A DNA stretch of 64,000 nt, taken from contig NC_053115.1 in NCBI RefSeq assembly GCF_010015445.1, positions 1,972,732 through 2,036,731 on the forward strand. Direction: 5' to 3'. Source of the DNA: Perca fluviatilis (lineage: Eukaryota > Chordata > Actinopteri > Perciformes > Percidae). A program made the position numbers and the translations under genes. Shown in pieces: positions 56,607 to 64,000 of the stretch. Every line of letters begins with the position of its first letter. Within the stretch, counting starts at the first letter, position 1. Under the pieces are notes generated by a model. The model saw only the letters and a program-made list of their open reading frames with translations. It ran no database searches and was not told the origin of the DNA.

Positions 56607-58730
56607 CAGCTACAAAAAGTTGGAGGTATGGAACAAGTCGTGGGCAGTGACAACATGTGTTGGCGTTGTCGAGTGCATTAAAGGGGTGATAGAATGATTC
56701 TATAGGGTATTTCACACTGTTCCTTATGGTCTCCTAATGGGGTATGTAACATTGGTTGGGCTGAAAATGGCCTGATTGATATTTTATTGGCCCTTATGCA
56801 TCCCTGTGTTTTGGCCCTATTTGTAACAAGAGCTTTTCTTCCAAATATGGTATGGTCATGAATATTTAGATGAGCTGCGCGCTGCTTGGTTGAGCGAATC
56901 ACCATACACACGCATTAGAGGTCGCGTGCTGATTGGTTGAGCGAATCCCCAATGCACGCGACAGAATCTCATATTGTAGACACTGCAATGTTTCCTTACC
57001 AAATTCACTTCTGAGTCTTTTTTATGCGATAAATCAACTATATAAAGCTCAAATATGGGCCGTTTCACGAAAATGGATGGCTAATTGCAAATTTGGTAAA
57101 ACTTTGTGTCGGAGTTCAGCTGCCTGTGTTGCTAGCTCGCCGCCCGGCCTGCCTTCCTCCACAGACCCCGGCCTGCAGCCCACAGCACCTCATACCCGCA
57201 TAAAGTCACCGTTTGGGCTAATGGACTAGCTACCAAACGCCGCTGCCCTGACAGAGCTCCAGGGCCTGCATCTCCCCTCTTCCTGCTAGCTAAATGGCCC
57301 GTGTGTGAGAGCGCGGTCAGCGAGCTTGTTACACCAGCAATCTCTTACCAAATGTTACACACATGTCACGCCACTTAGCTATACAACATCTACCTAAATG
57401 TCTTATAAAGCTAACAACGGTGTCCGATTTCAAGTCAATGAATATTTGTGAACTGTAAGGGTTTCGTTAGCTGCGACTGTCCCTGCAATCCTATGTGTAC
57501 AGATTGCGGCTAGTTAGCTTCATTTTTGGTCGTAATTCGAGTATATTTACAGTTTGAATTTCGTCACGCCACGTATACAACATCTACCTAAGGGTCTTAT
57601 AAAGCTAACAACGGTGTTCCGATTTCAAGTTAATTAATATTTGTGAATTTCAGAGGAATTCTAACAGGAGGCTAGCTAGCTCTCATTGATAGAGCTCCAT
57701 CCAGCCGCAGGCTCTATCAATGAGACTCACGGATAAGCAGCGTTTATTTCCCCAATCGTTTGTTTAAATAACTCAACACATTATAATTACACACATTAAA
57801 AGATTAACTGGAACCTGTGGTAAGAGATTGCTGGCGTAACAAGCTTGCTGACCGCGCTTTCACTCACATACACCGGGCATTTAGCTATCAGGAAGAGGAT
57901 AGCTGCAGGCCCTGGAGCTCTGTCAGATCAGCGGCGTTTTGTAGTCCATTAGCCCAAAACGGTGACTTTGCGCGGGTATGGAGTGCTGTGGGCTGCCAGA
58001 CGTGACTGAGCTCCATCTACCTCACAGCAGGCCGGGGTCTGTGGAGGAAGGCAGGCCAGGCGGCGAGGCAGCTACACAGGCAGCACAGGCTGCTGAACTC
58101 CGACACACAGTCGGACAAAATTTGCAATTAGACATCAATTTTCGTAAAACGGCCCATATTTGACCTCTACGTAGTTGATTTCTCGCATAAAAAAGTCTCA
58201 GAAGTGAATTGAATGGTAAAATAGCATATGAACAATGTATACAATTTCTGAGATCTGCACGACCTAGAGTCAGAAGACTAACTGATCTCAGTTCAGTTGT
58301 GTAGCCTATGCAAATGTTGGGGTGTGACAAACACAGACTAGAGCCAAATGAGGAGGAGCCGCATAGTTGACGTCAACTATGGGGCTCGTTGAGATTTGCC
58401 CGTTTTCAGAGGCAGTTTCAAATAGTGAGATTTGCAGAGAAAAGAGGTGTCGATGGGATTTAGAGGTTCTATGTATGTCCTAGTTACCCACTAAACTGTC
58501 ATTATTACACTAGGACAAGGTAAAATCAGTTTTGCATTCTATCACCCCTTTAAGTGCGGCACGCTGCTTGCCTATGACGGCAAAAAACACGGGGACGATG
58601 AACAGACACATGAAGCAGGCTCGCTGTGGCAGAAAAGATGATAGTCAGCCTTCAACGTCCTCTTTTGTTACTTCTCCAAGCATACCCCTTAACACAGATT
58701 TCTGCAGTTCAAACAACTCTGAATAGTAGT
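56600..58730 (+). pseudogene. hAT transposase BED finger, split by insertion
   Basis: Before the insertion the frame reads KKLEVWNKSWAV..CVGVVEC(I). After it, K-CGTLLAYDGKK continues the finger, and a frameshift leads to NTGTMNRHMKQARCGRK and QPSTSSF. Order and spacing (VW..F, CxxC, TGTMNRHM) fit a ZBED-type BED zinc finger, which binds transposon ends. The rest of the transposase is missing. The GAGTGCATTAAGTGCGGC target read across the TTAA site gives E-C-I-K-C-G, so the two halves join exactly. Confidence 0.7.
56682..58549. mobile_element. Palindromic piggyBac-type element, 1.87 kb, TTAA duplication
   Basis: TTAA flanks both ends (56678-56681, 58550-58553), with 15-bp perfect terminal repeats AGGGGTGATAGAATG. 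Long inverted arms (about 56996-57365 and 57805-58215) pair, for example GGCCTGCCTTCCTCCACAGA with its complement. The centre holds a direct duplication (CAACATCTACCTAA...TATAAAGCTAACAACGG at 57385 and 57580) and a hairpin CTCATTGATAGAGC / CTCTATCAATGAG (57683-57724). No transposase frame exists. Confidence 0.88.
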
Positions 58731-58879
58731 TGAGAACGTCAGTTATAACGGCCCACATATTAAAAAATTTGTTTAAATCGGGCTCGGGCTTAATATGTCG
58801 GGCCGGGCCGGGCTCAGACACAATGTGCAGAGACTCGGGTAGGATCGGGCTTGATTTTTTGGGCCTGATCTAAGCTCTA

Positions 58880-59542
58880 GTGTGGAGCAGCCCCAGATGT
58901 AAGATGACAGATGTAAAAACTACTGTCGGGCTGAAGTCTCGCTGCAAACCTGCCAGAGGTTTACGATCTTTACTTTAAAGTTGCCTTGCTGACCAGATAA
59001 CTGACGGAGAAAACTTCTCAGATTCCTGAGTCTGATCTTTTCTGGTCTGTCTAAAGAAAAAAGGAAGGTTTTGCCACGCATGAGTATTATCCACATAAAG
59101 ATCTGGAGTAGAGTCCGGATCAGGCTGAATTTTTCTGACCGAACCCGGCCCGAGCTCAACATGCATTAAGAAATTTGTGTCCGAGCCCGACACAGTTAAA
59201 ATCTAATTTTTTTCCCTCACACTAATGACACATGTAGGCTACGTTTGTGGAAAGCTTTTATTAAGCAACTGTAGGAAGGCATTCAGAAATGTCAACAGAT
59301 GAGCGCATCAGCGCACACGGGGCAACAAGCGCACGTTAATCAGCTGTTAACATGTTCAATGGGTTAACCTTTCCTGATCGCTTCGTTTCCGACCGTGATC
59401 AGAACACCAGGAGAGACTGGTTACCTCCAGGACCCTCGTTAGAACAGGAATAACCACTAACTCTGCTACGGTTGCATGATCTACAACACGCATGCTTCCT
59501 CTTTCTCTAGGCTATCTCTCTTCTGCCCACTTACCTCACACA

Positions 59543-59641
<99 letters not shown>

Positions 59642-59745
59642 AGCTCTCTTAAAAGACCATAATTTCTAAATATCTGTCCGAACCCGGCCCGGCCCGTCGT
59701 GTACCGTCGGCCTCGGGTCGGGTATCCATACCTTAATCTGGAGCA
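58880..59745. repeat. Composite of GC-rich hAT-like ends
   Basis: GACCGAACCCGGCCCGAGC (about 59138) and CCGAACCCGGCCCGGCCCG (59680) repeat the subterminal words of the preceding element, separated by unassigned sequence and a (CA)n tract. They look like further copies or fragments of the same family. Confidence 0.4.
59541..59638. repeat. (CA)n microsatellite
   Basis: About 49 CA units. Confidence 0.97.
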
Positions 59746-60065
59746 TTGTTCTGTGGTGTGTATGGGAGATTATTTAGTTTTTATTGAGTTTAAGTGATGC
59801 ATAGCCCTATAATATTTGTTAAAAACACATATTGTAGAATGTATAGCTTTACATAACTGGCTTTTTATAAAACACAAATATATACTGCATTACAAAATAA
59901 TAATATAATAAAATACTCATGAAAATACATAATACAGGGACAGAAAATGCAAAAAACACAACTAATTGTTTTCATACACCCTTTAAACTGATTATGATTT
60001 TCGGACATTTAACAACACAGCATGCGTACAAATAAAAACTATTAAAAGACGCAAAAAACTATATA

Positions 60066-60380
60066 CAGTCCCTCCAGAAAAACGCGATTATGCGATCGCA
60101 TAATTCAACGCATAATCAGCCAAAGTCCGCATATTTATGCAGGGGGGGGGCAAATTTTTTCAAATAAGCCGCACTTTCGCCGCATAAATTGCCGATTTCC
60201 ACGCAAAATATGTGGAGCTTGCATGATTTCATAATCCCCGAATTTTCGTTGCAAAAAAGTCCCGTAATATATCTTAGCAGAAAGTTGAAAAATGTTGAGT
60301 TTACTTCACACAAGAGCAGCCATTTGCCCCTGTTGTCATGGGAACGTTATGAAGTGATGTAATTACGCGACCGCCAATGA
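60066..60380. mobile_element. Fragment of a hAT-like repeat
   Basis: CAGTCCCTCCAGAAAAACGC, then GATTATGCGATCGCATAATTC and CGCATAATCAGCCAAAGTC, is a familiar fish repeat start with a CAG terminus. A run of nine G at 60142 interrupts it. The right end is not defined. Confidence 0.5.
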
Positions 60381-60499
60381 TTACAAAGAAAACAATAAGC
60401 TACAAACTAAATGCACCTTAAAGAGTCAAACAGCCCCACTTTCTTTTGATTACACTGTTAAAAAGGTTTTTCATTTCATGTCAGAAATACATGTTATTT

Positions 60500-60556
60500 G
60501 TGCGTGGCCGGGTTGGATCGGTGGGTAGAGCAGGCGCACATGTACCGAGAGGTTTG
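60500..60556 (+). mobile_element. Truncated tRNA-derived SINE head
   Basis: GCCGGGTTGGATCGGTGGGTAGAGCAGG-like sequence and the following GCGCACATGTACCGAGAGGT match 53828-53887 (A-box half). It is cut off exactly where the satellite starts, so the satellite may have nucleated in or replaced the rest of the SINE. Confidence 0.8.
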
Positions 60557-63500
60557 TTGGGTAGTCATATGTAATAGTTATGTGTAGGGGGGTGTACCAT
60601 GTGTAGTCTTATGTAATAGTTATGAGTAGGGGGAGTACCATGTGTAGTCATATGTAATAGTTATGTGTAGGGGTGTACCATGTGTAGTCATATGTAATAG
60701 TTATGTGTAGGGGGTGTACCATGTGTAGTCATATGTAATAGTTATGTGTAGGGGGTGTACCATGTGTAGTCATATGTAATAGTTATGTGTAGGGGGGTGT
60801 ACCATGTGTAGTCTTATGTAATAGTTATGTGTAGGGGGAGTACCATGTGTAGTCTTATGTAATAGTTATGTGTAGGGGGGTGTACCATGTGTAGTCATAT
60901 GTACTAGTTATGTGTAGGGGGTGTACCATGTGTAGTCTTATGTAATAGTTATGAGTAGGGGGAGTACCATGTGTAGTCTTATGTAATAGTTATGTGTAGG
61001 GGGAGTACCATGTGTAGTCTTATGTAATAGTTATGTGTAGGGGGGAGTACCATGTGTAGTCATATGTAATAGTTATGTGTAGGGGTGTACCTGTGTAGTC
61101 TTATATGTAATAGTTATGTGTAGGGGAGTACCATGTGTAGTCATATGTAATAGTTATGTGTAGGGGGGAGTACCATGTGTAGTCATATGTACTAGTTATG
61201 TGTAGGGGGGAGTACCATGTGTAGTCATATGTACTAGTTATGTGTAGGGGGGAGTACCATGTGTAGTCTTATGTAATAGTTATGTGTAGGGGGAGTACCA
61301 TGTGTAGTCTTATGTAATAGTTATGAGTAGGGTACCATGTGTAGTCATATGTAATAGTTATGTGTAGGGGGTACCATGTGTAGTCTTATGTATTTATGTA
61401 GGGGGTTCTGTGTATTTTTTTATCCTGGTTGTTAGTTATTGTTAGTTACCATGTTGTTTGTTATGTTGGGTTGTACCATGTGTAATAATAGTTTGTGTAG
61501 GGGTACCTGTGTATCTTATTAATAGTTTGTGTAGGGGTTACCTGTGTATATATTTAGTTATGAGTAGGTACCATGTGTATGTATAGTTGTGTGGATTACC
61601 TGTATTGTTAGTTATTGTAGGGGTACCTGTTGTTTATGTAATAGTTTTGTAGAGTACCATGTTAATATAATAGTTTGTGTGGGTAATGTTTTTAGGTACC
61701 ATGTGTAGTCATATTATAGTTGTGTGGGGTACCATGTGTAGTTTATGTTAATATTTATGGTAGGGGTACTGTGTAATTATATTAGTGTAGAGTACCATGT
61801 GTAATATGTATAGTTATGTGTAGGGGTACCATGTGTATCATTGTAGTTATGTGTAGTAGTACTGTGTATGTATATTGTGTGGGGGTGACTGTGTAGTTTA
61901 TATTTTGGTGGGTCATGTTAATGATAGTTTGTGTGTTCTGTGTAGTTTTTTGTTGTTGTGGGGTTGTGTGTAGTTTTGTGGTACCTGTTTGTAGTGTAGA
62001 GTACCATGTTTTATGTTATGTGTAGAGTACATGTTATTGTTAGTTGTGTGGGTTTTTGTTAGGTTATTTGATAGTTATGTGGTGTACTTGTGTAGTTAGA
62101 TTTTAGGGGTACCATGTTATAGTTAGTTATAGTGTAGTGTTTTTATTAATAGTTTAGTGGGGTGTACCTGTGTAGTATATGTAATAGTTAGTGTAGGGTA
62201 CCTGTGTAGTCATATGTATAGTTATGTGTAGAGTACCATGTGTCATATGTACTGTTATGTGTAGGGGTGTACCATGTGTAGTCATATTAATAGTTATGTG
62301 TAGGGGTACCATGTGTAGTCATATGTAATAGTTTGTGTGGGGGGTGTACCTGTGTATCATATGTACTAGTTATGTGTAGGGGGTGTACCATGTTAGTCTT
62401 ATGTAATAGTTATGTGTAGGGGTGTACCATGTGTATCATATGTAATAGTTATGTGTAGGGGGGTGTACCATGTGTAGTCATATGTAATAGTTATGTGTAG
62501 GGGGTGTACCATGTGTATCATATGTAATAGTTATGTGTAGGGGGTGTACTATGTGTATCATATGTAATAGTTATGTGTAGGATTACCATGTGTTATATGT
62601 AATATTGTGAGTGGGTGTACCATGTGTAGTCATATGTAATAGTTATGTGTAGGGGAGTACCATGTTATCATATGTAATAGTTATGTGTAGGGGGGGTGTA
62701 CCATGTGTATCATATGTAATAGTTATGTGTAGGGGGGGTGTACCATGTGTATCATATGTAATAGTTATGTGTAGGGGGGGTTACCATGTGTATCTTATGT
62801 AATAGTTATGTGTGGGGAGTACCATGTGTAGTCATATGTACTAGTTATGTGTAGGGGGGAGTACCATGTGTAGTCTTATGTAATAGTTATGTGTAGGGGG
62901 AGTACCATGTGTAGTCATATGTACTAGTTATGTGTAGGGGGGTGTACCATGTGTAGTCTTATGTAATAGTTATGTGTAGGGGGGAGTACCATGTGTATCA
63001 TATGTAATAGTTATGTGTAGGGGGGTGTACCATGTGTATCATATGTAATAGTTATGTGTAGGGGGGTGTACCATGTGTAGTCATATGTAATAGTTATGTG
63101 TAGGGGGGTGTACCATGTGTATCATATGTAATAGTTATGTGTAGGGGGGTGTACCATGTGTATCATATGTAATAGTTATGTGTAGGGGGGGTGTACCATG
63201 TGTATCATATGTAATAGTTATGTGTAGGGGGAGTACCATGTGTATCATATGTAATAGTTATGTGTAGGGGGTGTACCATGTGTATCATATGTAATAGTTA
63301 TGTGTAGGGGGTGTACCATGTGTATCATATGTAATAGTTATGTGTAGGGGGGTGTACCATGTGTAGTCTTATGTAATAGTTATGAGTAGGGGGAGTACCA
63401 TGTGTAGTCATATGTAATAGTTATGTGTAGGGGGGTGTACTGTGTGTAGTCATATGTACTAGTTATGTGTAGGGGGGTGTACTGTGTGTAGTCATATGTA

Positions 63501-64000
63501 ATAGTTATGTGTAGGGGGGTGTACTGTGTGTAGTCATATGTAATAGTTATGAGTAGGGGTTACCATGTGTGTCAATGTACTAGTTGTGTAATGATTTAGG
63601 TAGGGGGTTACATGTTACATATAATAGTATGTGTGGGGGTGACCATGTGTAGTCATTAATATTAGTAGGGGTGTACCATGTGTAGTATATGTAATATTAT
63701 GTTGGGAGTACCATGTGTGTCATATGTAATAGTTATGTGTAGGGGGGTGTACCATGTGTAGTCATATGTAATAGTTATGTGTAAGGGTGTACCATGTGTA
63801 GTCATATGTAATAGTTATGAGTAGGGGGGAGTACCATGTGTATCATATGTAATAGTTATGAGTAGGGGGAGTACCATGTGTATCATATGTAATAGTTATG
63901 TGTAGGGGTGTACCATGTGTAGTCATATGTAATAGTTATGTGTAGGGGGGTGTACCATGTGTAGTCATATGTAATAGTTATGTGTAGGGGGGGGTGTACC
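60557..64000 (+). repeat. Satellite array, about 38-43 bp unit, runs off the window
   Basis: The unit is GTAGTCATATGTAATAGTTA plus TGTGTAGGGGGGTGTACCATGT, repeated roughly 80 times. Variants include a G-run of 3-8, GAGTACC for GTGTACC, TCTTATG for TCATATG, ACTAGTT for AATAGTT, and TGTATCATA (lost G), the last dominating 62400-63350. Between about 61390 and 62250, and again at 63560-63720, units lose many single bases and spacing becomes irregular. No coding potential. Confidence 0.95.

Larger units (their letters stand above)
56307..58879 (+). mobile_element. hAT-like element with BED finger, carrying a nested TTAA element
   Basis: AGAGTTTAGATTCTCTGCCC at the left and GGGCCTGATCTAAGCTCT at the right are inverted ends. 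Subterminal blocks are rich in GGGCC/CGGGC words. Between them lie a 34-bp tandem array, a split BED-finger frame and the 1.87-kb insertion 56682-58549. A target duplication is not clear. Similar GC-rich blocks at 59100-59190 and 59684-59740 may mark further related ends. Confidence 0.55.

Noticed and set aside
60557..64000. CRISPR-like repeat/spacer array
   Set aside because: Units are tandem without unique spacers, the organism is a vertebrate and no cas genes exist.

Overview
The window looks like repeat-rich intergenic or intronic DNA of a ray-finned fish, probably a percomorph. I infer this from long (CA)n/(GT)n tracts, Tc1, PIF-Harbinger, hAT and TTAA-targeting transposons, the 3' ends of several fish non-LTR retrotransposon families, and tRNA-derived SINEs. 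No bacterial operon, phage or CRISPR structure is present. The species cannot be named from the sequence alone.

I find no intact protein-coding host gene. Gene-like material is either transposon-derived or broken. The best non-transposase gene is a degenerate multi-exon SWIM zinc finger / YqaJ-nuclease gene at about 25.4-28.2 kb. Three hAT elements sit in its introns and in one exon. Two weak candidates for real first exons lie at 11.1-11.3 kb and 51.5-51.85 kb.

Layout. 0-6.5 kb: hAT-derived repeats including a relative of a MITE's parent element, an 872-bp foldback element, and a Harbinger element carrying a LINE tail. 6.5-14 kb: mostly unassigned, with LINE tails and an LTR-like fragment. 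14-21 kb: nested inverted repeats, a 42-bp minisatellite inside a TIR element, and LINE copies, one split by a hAT element. 21-33 kb: LINE tails, the SWIM/YqaJ pseudogene with nested hATs, MITEs and a degenerate LINE. 33-41 kb: a Tc1 copy with a broken transposase, a hAT BED-finger remnant, a long GA tract and a Harbinger N-terminal exon broken by another TIR element. 41-46 kb: LINE C-terminal domains, one with an in-frame 39-bp tandem expansion, and a solo-LTR-like element. 46-56 kb: MITEs, a palindromic element with 8-bp target duplications, and a SINE. 56-60 kb: a hAT BED-finger gene split by a palindromic TTAA-flanked element. 60.5-64 kb: a roughly 40-bp satellite that runs off the window end.

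The elements do not form a pathway. What they record is a layered history of insertions. Precise target-site duplications (8 bp for hAT, TTAA for piggyBac-like, 5 bp for the LTR-like element) and coding frames that resume across insertions give the relative order of events at several loci.
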